This document shows, piece after piece, positions 12,892-25,800 of a DNA stretch of 64,000 bases. Source of the stretch: Anthonomus grandis grandis (lineage: Eukaryota; Arthropoda; Insecta; Coleoptera; Curculionidae); the NCBI RefSeq assembly GCF_022605725.1, contig NC_065551.1, positions 23,622,001 through 23,686,000 of the forward strand, given 5' to 3'. Each line of letters begins with the position of its first letter. Position 1 is the stretch's first letter. The translations under genes and the position numbers were made by a program. A model generated the notes under the pieces. That model was not told the origin of the DNA. It did not search any database and worked only from the letters and a program-made list of their open reading frames with translations.

Positions 12892-13544
12892 AAGCTTGGA
12901 AAGTTTAAATTCATCGCAATGTATAATTCAAACGCAATGTAAGCGATCTTCAAGAGAGGGCGAATAATTTTAAAATTATAAACGTATTACGCTATTTTAT
13001 TATTTGCCTAACATCTTTAAAATCTGTTGGTGTAGGTACGTTTGGTAAGGGAATAAGTATTGCTTTTTTGCATTCATAGGGACATTTATTTTACAAAACG
13101 GAATTTCAAATATTAATCAGTGCCTTAAAGCAAAAAGAAATTTACGGAAATTACATCACTACGTTAAATTCTGTAATAAATTTATGTTCAGTATAATTTG
13201 CTAATTGCAAAATTGGTGGGCGTTTTTGTCGTATTTATTTTTGATGAACTTTGTTCCCTAGTTTTATTGAATATTTGATATTACTCATGATCCATGGTAT
13301 AAATAGTCTATTCAGCAGCATATTTGTTTATTAAATGGACGGTCAAAAGACAAGATACCAAGGCAGTTTAATTTGACTTTTATAAAGTTTAGGGCTTTTG
13401 ATAAAGTAATAGGATTTGCTAGCTTAAAAGATTTTTATTCAAAATCATTATCCTTTTATATTTTTCTCCAAATCTCCTATAGAAAACTTTAGTACTACTT
13501 GTCTATTTACTAGTGCTTATAATTGAACAAGAAATATTGCTAGT
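12892..13544. other. intergenic upstream of UGT copy 1
   Basis: AT-rich spacer with no coding signal. The region immediately after it is the conserved UGT 5' module. Confidence 0.5.
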
Positions 13545-13746
13545 AACACATCAAATCTATAATGATCGATATACCAAAAATACTAATCTTTCGCATCAAG
13601 TACAGATAAATCAAATTAAAAAATAATTCTAATTAACCGCGATATGAACCATTATCGTAAAACAGATAAAATCATATCGAGTTTACAATTTGTGTAGTCT
13701 CGCCTTGCAGTTGTCGGCGAACACATCACATTTAAAAATTATTATT
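13545..13746 (+). promoter_or_regulatory. conserved 5' module of UGT copy 1
   Basis: It aligns with the sequence before copies 3-7. In order it has TCTATAATGATCGATATAC, the 16-mer AACCGCGATATGAACC (13635-13650), a GATA-type ACAGATAAAATCAT about 30 bp before GTGTAGTCTC, and a GGCGAACACATCA leader. The AGATAAAAT could act as a TATA-like or GATA-factor site and the TGTAGTC as the start region; both are inferences from conservation. Confidence 0.6.
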
Positions 13747-15552
13747 ATGAGGCTGCTCAAAGTTATTTCAGTTTGCTTATTATTAGTTTACAATGTGGAG
13801 AGCTATAAGATACTGGGATTGTTTCCGACGGCAGGCATCAGCCATCACATTTTAACATCCAAGTTGATGGAGGCGTTAGCCGAGGCGGGCCATGAAATAA
13901 CGATGGTCAGCGCTTATCCAACAAAAAATGTGCCGAAACATTGGAAGTATACGGATATTGTGTTAGATGGGCTTGCTGAAAAGTTTGAAGGTAAGTCAAA
14001 GAACTTTAATTGTTAGCACCGATTCTGGCTATAAGATGTATTCTAGCCTGCCAAGAAAACAAAATTCTTATTTTTATATAGGTATATTTCATTTGCATCT
14101 TATAGATTGTAACTAATGATTCATTTTAGAATTTATGAAAGACTCCAACTTCTATGAGTCGGATAAAGCTAGCCCAATAGCAAGAATAAGAAATATGACC
14201 AAAATGATAATAGACCTGACTAATGATACCATAACTCATCCCAATATGATCAAACTGACGAAATCCAATAAAAAATTCGACGCACTAATTATGGAACAAT
14301 TCAACCAAGATGGTTTAAAAGCATACGCTTCAATTTTTAATTGTCACCAAATCCTTTTAAGTAGCGTCGGACCCAACTCATGGGTAAATCCTACGGTGGG
14401 AAATCCTCAGCCAATAAGCTATGTACCGCATCTGCTTGCTGGTGATTTTTCAAAAAATTTATCATTCTGGAATAGAGCGAGGAATCTGGCATTGTATATA
14501 TTCGAATACCTGATGTTGACGTTCTACACACATCCCTTTCAGGATGAACTTATAAAAGGAATATGCTCTGATTGCCCACCCGTAAGCGAGTTGCATACTA
14601 ACGCCTCATTAGTATTACTTAACTCACATACGAGTATTTATGCGGCATTACCAATGGTTCCGAACATGGTGGAAATAGGTAAGTCAATGAGGAGCACCCT
14701 CATGGAATTATTTTTAATAAATGAACTTTTTTAGGCGGATATTTTATTGATCCACCAAAGGCATTACCCAAAGATTTGCAAAAATTCATGGATAATGCCA
14801 CTGATGGAGTTATTTACTTTAGCATGGGCAGCAATTTAAAGAGTAAGGATCTACCAGAAGCTACGAAAAATGGCATTTTAAAAATTTTCGGTAAATTAAA
14901 GCAACGGGTGATTTGGAAGTTTGAGGAAGATCTACCAAACAAACCTGCAAATGTTTTGATACAAAAGTGGTGCCCTCAAGCTGATATTTTAGGTAATTTG
15001 TAATGGTGTTTTGAAATCTATAGGCTTGCAAAATTGTTAATTTTATTTTTAGCACATCCCAACATGAAACTATTTATCACTCATGGAGGTCTCCTCAGCG
15101 CCACAGAGACCATCTACCATGGTATTCCCATTCTTGCCATTCCAGTTTTTGCTGATCAGCCTAGTAATGCAGCACGTGCGGAAGCTGGAGGCTACGGTCT
15201 AAAGTTGCACTATCGCGAATTTACTATAGAAAAGTTCGAAAGTCACTTGAATGAGTTACTGAACAACCCTAAGTACTATAAAGTGGCTAAGGAACGCTCC
15301 AGAATATACCATGATAGGCCAATAAAACCTCGAGATGCGGCAGTGTATTGGGTAGAGTACGTTTTGAGGCATAATGGAGCCCCGCATTTAAAAGTAGCAG
15401 GGAGAAATCTGGTCTGGTATAAATACTTTATGGTGGACGTGTTTGCGGCTTTGTTTGTTGGTTTTGGAGGTTTTGTAATTGTGATGGCACTTTTGGTGAA
15501 GAAAGTTTGCTGCCAGTCCAAGAAAAGTAATGAAAAACAAAAAACTTCTTAA
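13747..15552 (+). CDS. UDP-glycosyltransferase, UGT copy 1 (4 exons, 516 aa)
   Basis: Transfers a sugar from a UDP-sugar to small lipophilic acceptors; membrane-bound in the ER with its catalytic domains in the lumen. Exons: 13747-13990, 14130-14678, 14735-14992, 15053-15552, all GT-AG and all phase 1. Start chosen at the ATG opening MRLLKVISVC, which gives a signal peptide of about 19 residues; in-frame codons further upstream contain no ATG. His33 in GISHHIL is the expected catalytic base. FDALIMEQF near 131-139 carries the acidic residue at the usual dyad position (Glu here). Residues 358-386 match the UGT signature, from FITHGG to the closing ADQ. A membrane span near 474-498 precedes a basic tail ending KQKTS, a KxKxx ER-retrieval motif. 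It is the most 5' gene of the array and differs from copies 4-7 mainly in the first two exons. Confidence 0.93.
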
Positions 15553-15800
15553 AAAAGGAAATTCATTAAAAGGAGCTAATTGTAAATTAGGAAAACCAGA
15601 CAATTAATCATTTTATAAAATGTGTTTTGTATATATTTATATGTATTTCTTCGTAATATAATTAACAGGACATTGGCCTATAAGGAAATGCGTTTAATTT
15701 GTTTTTATCCCCGATGCATTTTTACACTGAATCTCGCAAAAACTAAATTATTTAAGAATAATTAATTCATAAAAAAAGAAACATTACTTACGACAATATA
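15553..15800 (+). other. 3' UTR and flank of UGT copy 1
   Basis: The sequence after the stop aligns with the 3' flank of copy 7 (AATTGTAAATTAGGAAAACC, then TTATAAAATGTG). An ATTAAA at about 15565 is the only poly(A)-signal-like hexamer close to the stop. The block then runs into the mariner insertion. Confidence 0.5.
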
Positions 15801-16789
15801 CAGGATTTTTGGTTTTTAATAATATAGAGGTCTGGATATTAAATATCAAAACAGGTTACGAAAAATGGTTGTATTCTAAAATATATTCTAAATTCTAATA
15901 CATTCGAATTCTCCTTTTCAATATACTTCCCTCCCTTCACCACACCCCTTTTCATACGTGTTTGCCATTGATCGAAGGAGTGATAGAAGTCTTGTTTGAT
16001 AAGCGCCCTTAGGAAGTCTGCCGTTTTTCGCTTTACCGCTTTCAATTACTCAAATCGCTTTCAAAGCAAATATTATCTTAGGAAAAAAACTCACATGGTG
16101 CCAAATCTGAAGCACCGAGCACATTACGGGAAGATGTGTTGTCGTGGTGCAAAATCAACGAATTGTTCTTCCACATCTCGGACCGATTCTTACAAATTCG
16201 TTCTCGGAGTGTTGCCAAAACTGACAAATAGTAAGTCTGTTAATAATCTGACCCTCTGGAACCCATTCAGTTCACCATATCGTTAAAGTCCGAAAAAAAC
16301 GATCCAGATTAAATTGAATTTTGATTTAGACATTTTTGCCTTTTTTATTCTGGGCGATTCAGGCGTCTTCCGCTGCATCTATTGCCACTTTGCTTCAATA
16401 TTGTATTTAAAAATACACGTTTCGTTTCATGTAATAATGTTTTTCATCAGTCCGGGATCTTCCGGTAACCTTGAAAATTTGAGAAGACTTTTCAATATAA
16501 CAAGAAATTTGATAATGATAGATTGCTCATATTTTTTGTAACACAACCGAGAAAAAACACGTTCGTTTCAAACCGCTATTGTACAACTACTATAATAGTG
16601 ACGAAAACGTGTTTTGGTATATAATCAGAGAGGATTTATAGCTACCAAACGCACTACTCCTTTTTTCCTCAATCTTCTAGGGCGTCTTTTAGAAGCGCAG
16701 TCTCGTTATGCAATAGCCATATCTCGAACATTAATTAAATGTACCCTTTCAATAAGAGAACAAAGATTCAATATTATTGGGACACCCTG
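15801..16789 (-). mobile_element. mariner-family remnant in the 3' flank of copy 1
   Basis: About 1 kb bounded by TA on both sides. The left end starts CAGGATTTTTGG; the right end, read in reverse, starts CAGGGTGTCCCAAT, a common mariner terminus, although the two ends now match only weakly. It encloses minus-strand transposase fragments. In the corresponding place after copies 3-7 there is only an ~80-100-bp version with both ends and no coding core. Confidence 0.65.
15839..16180 (-). pseudogene. mariner transposase C-terminal remnant
   Basis: Read from about 16180 down, the minus strand gives HHDN.SSRNV, the second catalytic Asp block, then SDLAPCEFFFPK, where the third Asp of the usual SDLAPCDFF is changed to Glu. 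From 16045 it gives KRKTADFLRALIKQDFYHSF, ending in MKRGVVKGGKYIEKEN. This matches the C-terminal half of mariner transposases that end in a GGxYxE motif. Stops and frameshifts separate the pieces and the N-terminal DNA-binding half is missing. The copy cannot make an active enzyme. Confidence 0.65.
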
Positions 16790-18433
16790 TATATCAGTAA
16801 TAATTATTGATTTTAAAAATTTATTGTAAAACACTCCATTAATTTAGTTTTTTTATCTGCCCAAAAAAAATTTAATAGACACTTCTTAATTTTTTTTAAT
16901 TATAATGATTTGTATGTACATAGGCCGCATACTATACGTCAAATAATCTCGGTCCAGACAGTAGCGGTTACAGATCTCTCGGATAAACCTGGTGATCTAT
17001 ATGACGAGTTATAAATTGGGGTCAAAAATTTTAAAAAATAATACATTGAATATAAAAAAAAAATATTTAACTTTAAAAAAAATTAAATTTCAATGTCTAA
17101 ATTTCATAATTCCTGATGCAATTACATGCTTTACTTTTTTCACTTAAGAAATTGTAAATAGACAGATATTTCCATCAAAAGATAATATTTTCAACTTTAC
17201 ATTAATAAAGAAACTTAATTAGCCTATGAGAAAATCGATCGTTTAGAAGATTAAACCATAGTGACATGTATTATATACATGGTAATATTTGAATCACAAA
17301 ATAAATTATAAACACGTTAACTCAATGAAAAATTACACTCAAGGTCAAAAAAAAACACCAATCCGGTTTACAGTATATACAAACATTACATTGTGCAGCC
17401 GCCATGAATTTTGACCACAAATAATTTTAAAGTCGTCTTATCGGAACATATGATCACCATTTATAGCAGAACCAATATAAAATCCATTGAAAAGTTTTAT
17501 TACATATATCGGGTTATTGGCGATCCACCCGGAATCCAAATAGTTAATACTAAAATGGTCTTTACAACCAATTTGAACTTTGTAGGCTGTGGACTAAAAT
17601 GGACATCTCCCATTATAAATGGTTAAAACAAAACAAAAAAAAGAAAATTCGAGAGAAGAGCATTAACGAACCTATGAATTTCTTGTATTAATTATATTAC
17701 AGTTGTTATTAACTAAAACTCTCTACAGTCCTAAGGATGATCTTATAGAGATGGAAATATCGACAAAATATATAACTGATCGTTTTAAGAGGTTTTTTTG
17801 ACCTATTTCCAACAAAAGCAAACTTGTAAACTGAGGTCACGAGAAATAATTCACATCTAAAATGACACAAGAGCAGATGTGTTGAATTGGTGGTACCGCT
17901 TATAATAATATAATAATACAGTATAGTTATGCTAGAATATATCGTAAGAATTGACGTAATGTTTAGGAAATTTAGAGATTATTTATTATTGAGAATGTTA
18001 GCTGGTAGTTTTGCATTTAGGTTTCTAAAATATATGGTCGGTAATATTTGACTTTAACTAACCCATGTATAGTAGAAATTTTGTTGAATTAAAAAACAAA
18101 AAAAAAATATAATTTTGAAATCGTAAATTACAAAATGAAAGGAAAGAAAATAGTTAAGTTGATGACACATTATGCAACTGATCCTATTAATTTAATATAT
18201 ACATATTATTTAAATAAATAATAAGCATTTTTAATTGAATTTTGACTTTAAGAAAATTATCATATTATTGATTATTTTATTTATTATTATATTATATTAT
18301 TATATCAACATTTTTAGATTTAGTCAGTAGTCAATATTTGTTATTATCTCTACATGTGTATTTTGGCTACACTTACGTCAAAAGATTTTTTCATATAAAA
18401 TTGCAAATGTATTTTCATTATTTTTATTATATT
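16790..18433 (+). repeat. 3' flank block of unit 1
   Basis: Continues the homologous 3' flank beyond the mariner. AAATAATCTCGGTCCAGACAG...GTTACAGATCTC near 16940-16980 matches places near 34890, 49470 and 56455. Long runs of A and T and no gene. The open frame at 17411-17626 has no counterpart in the other units and is not called. Confidence 0.5.
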
Positions 18434-18437
18434 TTAA

Positions 18438-20725
18438 CACTTTGATCCCTGCACCCGGTTTCACAAAAATTATGTACCCGAACTCAACATTTTTTTTCAT
18501 AAATTACTTGTCAAGACAATAAGGATACAATAACAGTATTTTTTTTTGAAAGTAGTAATTTTAGAATGCGTTTATATTTTTGATACATGCAGTTCACAGA
18601 AGCTGACATTTACTCATTACGGTTATATTAACCTGCATGTATGAAAACCAATACACAATTTTTTTATAATAAGTTTATTCAAAAAGTAGAAAAACTTACA
18701 TTGGACTTAAATTTAAATTTTTGTGGATACATTATGTGTTTTGAAAAAGCAATTTAAACATATTTTTTTTGTCTGTACACAAGTAACAGTTATTACAAAC
18801 CACACCTCTCTTTGCTTGTTCTTCCAATCGATGAGTTAATGCTGGCAGGAGAGCTGACAGCTCTCAACAAAGCTCTCCCTAAAAGTCGTAATATCTATTT
18901 TTTTGTCTAAAGCTCTATTACACAGTTTTAGTGCATTGACAACGCTAGTACTTGCTATGACTTCTATCCTCACTTTCCGATACCATTTCAAAGAACGCCT
19001 CACGGGATTACTATAGGAAGATATTTGGTCCGAGACAGCAATGTAGGACGTAACAGCGTTATATTCGATTACGGTAGATGGCTTATTTTTTATACCAGTT
19101 CTTGTCTGGATTTAAGTCATTACTGGAGGCGATTTAATTGTCAAAACAGGAACATCTCGTTTGTCTACCCATTTGCCAACAACAACTTTCGTGTTGCTCG
19201 ACACAGCATTTCTCCGCGATTTAATTTTTGCTCAAAGACAAGTTTTGGGTTGTATTTTCTATTTTTTCGCAGTGTTCCAATTAAATGAGTCTCATTGTCG
19301 TACAGTAGGTGAGCTAAACTAACACTGGTGTAATAGTTGTCGGTGACTAAGGTCCTACACAGCTGTTCAAAATAGGTTGCATTAACTCCATTACTACTTG
19401 AGTTGCTACTGGTTGATCCGTGGGTCGGACTTCCTTGCCAGCATAAACTTTTAAGTTGTACGTGTAACCACCTTGAGCACACAGCTTAAAAATTTGTATG
19501 CTATACTTATGGCTTTTTCCAGGTATATATTGCAAAAATGATAGCCTTCCTCGAAAAGGAACCATGGATTCATCTATACAAACGGAGTTTCCTGGCACCA
19601 AAGCTGCCTGGAAATTTTTGATGGATATTCCTAAAAGTGTTTCCAGTTTGAATAATCTGTTTCCCTTTATAAATAAAACTAGTGCTCCAAAAATCTTTTA
19701 GACGAGGTTTTGGGCTCCATCCATATAAGGATTCCAATAAATTTTAATATTTCTTTGTGATTTGTGTCACTCCAGTTGGCGAGAATTGAGTTTTTTGAGA
19801 TAGACTCATTGACAATACCAGCAATAATCTTTTGATGGGCGTACCGATTTGTTTTGGTTAAATTGATTGAGAAGGTCAAGCAATTCATCAGAAACTAATA
19901 GCCTATAAAAAGAAAGCGGGCTGTCGTCATAACGCATTTCGACAATCAGACCTAATGTACTATACTCTTGTGGATTTGGAAATTTATTTAGATTCTCTTG
20001 ATCAACATCATTCCAAATTACGTTTGGTTGCACTCCTGCCCCTTGAACTTGGGGACCAACTAAATTTATATCTTGATCTTCGTCATCACTACTGGTACAC
20101 TAAAAATAGACATAATTTTTATTATTAAGGGTATAATCTAAAAATACAAATATTACCTATTGTGGCTGGTCTTGGTTTTTCGGTACTTAAGGTTGCTTTT
20201 GATATTTTTTATATTTTTGATTATTATTTTCGGCAGATTCCTCGCTATCATATTCCGAACTCTCAGCGTACCATGGATCTGCATCTGAATCATCAAATGT
20301 CTCGTCAATATTGCTAACATCGCTTAAACTTTCAGCTAAATTGGCAAGTTCTAGCTCCGAAAGAGCACGTTTCTCTCTACCCGGCATATTTGCGCGCGAA
20401 AATTGTCACTAGCAAGACGTACAAACACTCGATCACCGAACTGTAAACAAACACTGATCCTAAAAATAATATTTGCTGGTATTTAGGTTAAACGAGATTT
20501 TTGCCATGTTGCCGGACTTAACATAACAATTTTTAACAACTTAGGAAAAAAACTGGTTACCAGAACCTAAAGGTATTAAAAACCCCATACAAATACGTGG
20601 TAACTGTATTCGGATGAAATACACAGAACGTTGAATACGCCAAATATCCGTGTATCAAAAAATATACACACAGGCTAATTTACAAATCTTTTTGCGTATT
20701 TTTGATACACATAGGGGTTAACGTG
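18438..20725 (-). mobile_element. piggyBac-superfamily element flanked by TTAA
   Basis: A 2288-bp element with TTAA at 18434-18437 and 20726-20729, the target duplication specific to piggyBac elements. Both ends begin CAC.TT.A.CCCT when read inward (CACTTTGATCCCTG on the left; CACGTTAACCCCTA on the right, reverse strand). It carries a transposase gene on the minus strand that has decayed by several frameshifts. It sits between UGT copies 1 and 2 and accounts for part of the long spacing there. Confidence 0.85.
18770..20387 (-). pseudogene. piggyBac transposase pseudogene
   Basis: Pieces lie in order on the minus strand. An acidic N terminus starts MPGREKRALSELEL (20387-20187). A possible intron follows (about 20150-20104; GTAATATTTG to CTATTTTTAG), then QPNVIWNDVDQENLNKFPNP (about 20030), TNRYAHQKIIA and DTNHKEILKFIGILIW (about 19850-19720), CIDESMVPFRGRLSF (first catalytic Asp, about 19580-19530), VTDNYYTSVSLAHLLYDNET (second Asp, about 19350), and a Cys-rich tail CNNCYLCTDKK near 18800. 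Adjoining pieces are in different frames at about 20190, 19860, 19710, 19610 and 19370, so at least four frameshifts disable it. In an intact enzyme the two Asp blocks and a third form the DDD active site, and the Cys-rich end binds the inverted repeats. Confidence 0.8.
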
Positions 20726-20729
20726 TTAA

Positions 20730-22875
20730 GGAAATTTATCGCCAAATGAATGCTAAAATATCAGAGCTAGATCACGGACATTCGTCATTACTTTTGTGTA
20801 TTTTTTCCTTTCCTTCACTGTTGTAATTACAATGCCAATTATGGTTTTCAGTACGGCAATTTTAACGAGTTTCCGGGGAAATGAGGGAAATACAGTTGCA
20901 GTCCTATAGAATTTGTTATAATTACAAAAAATGCTTTTGAACGGTTTTCCTTAGCAATTGACCAATTTACCTGAAAAAAAAATTAACGCCATTTCTGATT
21001 CACGATCTTTAGTCACCAAATTCACAAAAATACTTAAGGGAATATGTCTTTATAAATGCTCACGGGATATTCCATATTCATATTCCCTGAATGGATTAAA
21101 AATGTTTGATTGATAAATTTTGGTTAAAATTATCTTATACTTTTGCTGCTTAGACTACGCTTATCTACTGATAAAAATGCTAATGGAATATGATACTTTG
21201 GAATATGAACGCACGATTATCTCAAAATCTCATTATCTCTGAAATACTTTGAAGATGTCATTTGTAGTTTTGTTATCTTCTTATGCCTCAGGGTCCCTTG
21301 AAAAATGATGCAATATTTTAACAAAAATCGCTTAAAAAGAGCAGCACGAGGTGGCATTCTGCTAACTTGAAGACAGCATTATTCTTGATTTTTAAACTCT
21401 TAAATTATTATCATTATCTAATTTTTAATTATGGTCTTCTATATTAGATTATTATAAGTTCTTCTCCGTGAAGTTTTACAATTGTAGTTTCTGTAAATTT
21501 TAATCGGTTTGTATCAGTATATTATTATATATATAAAAATTATGCAAAAAATTACTACTTGTGTAATAAAGAGTTTATAGTAATTGATAAGTTCTTTAGA
21601 ATTATCGATGTTGTCAACTAGTTATTTAAGTTTGTTTAGTTATGATAAAATATAATCTATCATATTATTTGAAGTATGAAGAGCATCAGAAATATCTAAT
21701 GTTTGTTTTTCCATTAATTTTATTTTTTTTGCTATTGTACTTTGATTATCGATACTCTAAAATTGTTTGGGTTTTAAAAGTTATAAATACATTTATTTTC
21801 TGATAAGATTAACCGTCAAGGCTGTTGTTAACTGATTTAGGACAATGAAAATTAAAAGGCTTTAACGAACCCTAATCAAAAAGATCTTATTGTTATATCA
21901 AGAAAAATTATATTTTAATTTTGTCCTAAGGTTTCAAAAAGCCTTGCTAAAAGGTTTTTATATTTGTTGTGGTTTTTTGTATATTGGGTAGATTTTTTTT
22001 TAAATAATGGTTTCTTGCGTTCGATCTAAACATCGGTTAGGAGGTTTTAAGTTTGCTAATTCTTAAAACATAATTTATGTCTGCCCAATTTTCTTTAGAC
22101 TTCTCTCTCATTTGTTTGCTCAACACCTTTTATGAAATCTATCTATGCTATTAATAATATAATATCCTAAATGGTCTATACATCTCTAGCTAATATCCTA
22201 AACATAATCCATAAACGATGAGAGAAAAGAAAAACAGAGTAAATTGAAAGAAAGTTTCTTGTCTTGATTATTCTTGGAAAATGAAGAGGTTGAATTGCGG
22301 ATTAACGGTATAGGCTGACACAATACGAATTTGATCGAATAATTACTTTAATAATTTAAATCGAATAACATAAAACGTTCTTTATTATTATTGGCGTGCC
22401 AGTTTACATGTTAACTTCTTGTACTTTCGATAAATTCTTTATTAATTTGAGCAAGAAAGAAGTGACAGTCGTCGTTTCGTAACGTCATTTCGCGTTAGGG
22501 TCTATCTACACTGCAAACAGAATAGTTCATAAGAAAGGATTCACAGTTATTGTTCTTGCGGAACGCAACACCTATCGATGACCGCGCGAATTAAATAACA
22601 CAGAAGCCAAAACGTATTAAAAAAAAAATAATTTACTAACTTACACAAGTCCAAAAATTACTAATTCTACGAATATTTATTCGCAAGTAAATCAAAAAGA
22701 GCGCATAACTACTAAAATACATATATGTTATATAATATGAACAAATAACAATAAATATTATCTTAGTCCTTAGCTTATCTTATCTAAGGGTTGATGACTG
22801 TGAGACAGATAACTCTATATAGTCTAAACGCATTGCGTATAGAGATTAAATAACGAAAAAAAAATCATTTGGAAT
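20730..22875 (+). other. intergenic flank between piggyBac and UGT copy 2
   Basis: A short part near 20760-20890 (ATTACAATGCCAATTATGG, GGCAATTTTAACGAG) matches the far-5' flank of unit 1 near 10075-10130. The rest is AT-rich and shows no gene. Conservation of the UGT 5' module is poorer here than in other copies and is convincing only from 22876. Confidence 0.5.
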
Positions 22876-22986
22876 AACCGCGATATGAATCATTTTGTAA
22901 AGTAAATAAAATCATAGAAACTTCCGAATTTGCCTAGTCTGGCTTTGTCGTTGTCGGTGAACGCATCATACCCAACAACTAGTGTT
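22876..22986 (+). promoter_or_regulatory. 5' module of UGT copy 2
   Basis: Starts with AACCGCGATATGAATC (one change from the common 16-mer), then AAATAAAATCATA, GCCTAGTCTGGC and GGTGAACGCATCATACCC before the ATG. The GATA-type AGATAA of other copies is AAATAA here, so this copy may be controlled differently; that is inference. Confidence 0.5.
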
Positions 22987-24821
22987 ATGATGCTGCTTAG
23001 GCTTATTGCAATTTGCTTATTATTAGCTTACAATGTGCACAGTTATAAGATTTTGGGGTTGTTTCCTATGGCGGGCGCCAGCCATCGCATTTTGACATCG
23101 AAGTTGATGGAGGGGTTGGCCGAGGCGGGCCATGAAATAACGATGGTCAGCGCTTATCCAGCAAAAAATGTGCCACAACATTGGAAGTATAGGCAAATTA
23201 TGTTGAATGGGAATTTTAAAAAGTTTGAAGGTAAAATGAAGAATTTTATTAGAATTTTAAACTGTCCTAAACTCCACCTATCTTAGTTTATATGATAAAG
23301 TCAATAATTCTTAAAAATCCTTGTAAAAAAATAATCTTTCTTAATTTGTATATAAATATATTTTATTTGCATAGAATAGGTTACACTAAGTAAGGATTTA
23401 TTTTAGAGTTTATGAAAAACGTCAATCTCTATGATATGTCCAACCCAAGAGCCGTAATAACACATATGAACAAGATGGTATCAGGAATTATGAATAATAC
23501 CATACATCATCCCAAAATGATCGAACTGACCAAATCCGAACAATTTGATGCAATAATTGTAGAGCAATTCCACCAAGACGGTTTAAAAGCATACGCCTCA
23601 GTTTTCAATTGTCACCAAATCCTTTTTAGTAGCATGGGACCCAACTCCTTGGTAAATCCTATAGTGGGAAATCCTCAGCCAGTAAGCTATGTACCTCATA
23701 TCTTTTCTGGTGATTTTTCAAAGGATTTATCAGCCTGGAGTCGATTTAAGAATCTGGGATTTTATGTAATGGATTACCTTATGACCACGTTCTTCAGACT
23801 TCCCTTTCAAGCTGAATTTGCAAAAAAAATATGTCCTGATTGCCCACCTATAACTGAGTTGCGGATGAACGCATCATTAGTATTACTTAACTCACATACA
23901 AGTATTTATCCGGCATTACCACTTGTCCCGAACATGGTGGAAATAGGTAAGTCAAAAAAAGCACTATGAAAGAAATTATCGTTAATTAATTTCTCCTACT
24001 AGGTGGATATTTTATTGATCCTCCAAAACCATTGCCCAAAGATTTGCAAGAATTCATAGCTAATGCCAAAGATGGAGTGATTTATTTCAGCATGGGCAGT
24101 AATTTAAAGAGCAAGGATTTACCAGAAGCTACGAAAAATGGCATTTTGAAAGTTTTAGGGAAATTAAAGCAACGAGTGATTTGGAAGTTTGAAGAGGATC
24201 TACCCAATAAACCTGCAAACGTTTTGATACAAAAGTGGTGTCCTCAGGCTGATATTTTAGGTAACTTGTAATGGTCTTTTGGACCCAAGATGAGTCTATA
24301 CGCTTGTTTACTTATTTGCAGCACATCCGAACATAAAACTATTTATCACTCATGGAGGTCTACTCAGCACCACAGAAACCATCTACCATGGTGTTCCTAT
24401 TCTCGCCATTCCAGTTTTTGGTGATCAGATTGCCAATGCAGCACGTGCAGTAACTGGAGGCTATGGTCTAAAGCTCAAATACCAAGAGTTCACTGTAGAA
24501 CTATTCGAAAACTACTTGAATGAGTTACTGAATAACCCCAAGTACTCCCAACAGGTTAAGAAACGTTCTAAGATATACCACGATAGGCCAATGAAACCTC
24601 GAGAGGCACTAGTTTACTGGGTGGAGTACGTTATAAGGCATAATGGTGCTCCACATTTAAGAGTAGCAGGAAGAAATCTAGTTTGGTATAAATACTTTAT
24701 GGTGGACGTCTTTGCTGCGCTATTGGTAGCTTTTGGAGGTTTTGCTTATGTGCTAAAACTTGTGGTGAAGAAAGTGTGCTGCCGATCTAAGAAAAGTGAT
24801 ATAAAGCAAAAAGTTTCATAA
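22987..24821 (+). CDS. UDP-glycosyltransferase, UGT copy 2 (4 exons, 513 aa)
   Basis: Same enzyme class and exon plan as copy 1. Exons: 22987-23230, 23407-23946, 24003-24260, 24322-24821. Exon 2 is 9 nt shorter than in the other copies, so the protein is three residues shorter. The start is the first of two adjacent ATGs (MMLLRLIAICLLL, a signal peptide). His33 is in GASHRIL; the signature runs from about 355 to 383 with FITHGG at its start and FGDQ at its end. The tail reads SDIKQKVS, a KxKxx motif. Unusual residues after the signature: FGDQIANAARAV, where other copies have DQPTN/DQPSN and ARAE; the acidic residue of ARAE is lost. The exon 3 peptide is almost the same as in copy 7 (both LIQKW), unlike LIKKW in copies 4-6. 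No stop or bad splice site is seen. Confidence 0.92.
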
Positions 24822-25800
24822 AAAAGGAATATATTCGTAGCAAATTGTAGTTGATTGTAAATAGACAATTTATTATTTTATAAGATTCATTTTGTAGGTA
24901 TTTATACACGTTGCTTGATAATATATTTATTGAAATATAGGCCTATAAGGATAATGTTATTTGTTTTCATCCCTTTTCCATAAAATGCGAGAAAATGTAA
25001 AAGGTCTGCATCAAAATATTGCTTTGAAAAAAAAATTGATTGATATTTGATATTAGGTTTGGAAAATACTGGTGCATAAAATGTTAAAAAATTGACTTAA
25101 AAAAACATAAATTTGATGATAACTTAAAAAGGCAACGTCAGGTGTTACATCTGAGAACACCCATCTGATAGACTTTACACCTAAAAAGTTAAAAAGCAAA
25201 TTTTCTATATACTTTATAATTATTTTTACTAAAGGGTATGGATATGATTTAATGTATAGCAATTTTAATGACTTTCCTAGAGTTTCTTGGAAAACGATCG
25301 AGATGGATTACGGTCCTATATGGATGATTTTTTTTATATAAACACAAAACATACGTTTGACTATAAAGTGCAAACCTTGTTTGTAATAACTGGTAAAAAG
25401 AAACATTTCTTATTGCGAACTCCAAAATTTTGCACTATGAAGAATTAATGTTAATGCTAGTCAAGTAACTGTCTTTATTTATGGGTTTATTTGGTGCTGA
25501 ATTCTGATGCTGCTTCCTCCAATTTTTAACACTCCTTGTTTGTCTTTATTAATATCAAATTTAACTATACTCAGTTTTTCTATTATAATTATTAACTATT
25601 ATCAACAATTTGATCGATTTTCCATGTCTTATAGCAATTGTGCAAAAAATACCATATTGCAGATTTTGATTTTCCTAGAACTATCGATAATAAAGTCTAA
25701 TACGTAGATTTTTAGACTTCGAGTTTATTTTATCGAAATCATTTATCATTTTATAAACAACTATTTTTTCATAGTTTGTATGGGAAATCCAACTTCACTT
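24822..25800 (+). repeat. shortened 3' flank of copy 2 and 5' flank of copy 3
   Basis: The part after the stop resembles the 3' flank of copy 7. CATAAATTTGATGATAACTT at about 25107 matches near 57612. The far-5' block GACTATAAAGTGCAAA appears at about 25360. Much of the unit is missing here, which explains the close spacing (1.2 kb) of copies 2 and 3. Confidence 0.5.

Noticed and set aside
13690..13746. Upstream extension of UGT copy 1 exon 1 (and similar extensions in copies 2, 6 and 7)
   Set aside because: The extended frames begin at non-ATG codons and would put about 4-20 residues before the hydrophobic signal peptide. The ATG at the signal peptide is shared by all copies.
17411..17626. 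71-codon plus-strand frame in the flank of copy 1
   Set aside because: It looks somewhat protein-like, but it starts without a clear context, has no recognised motif and is not seen in other units.
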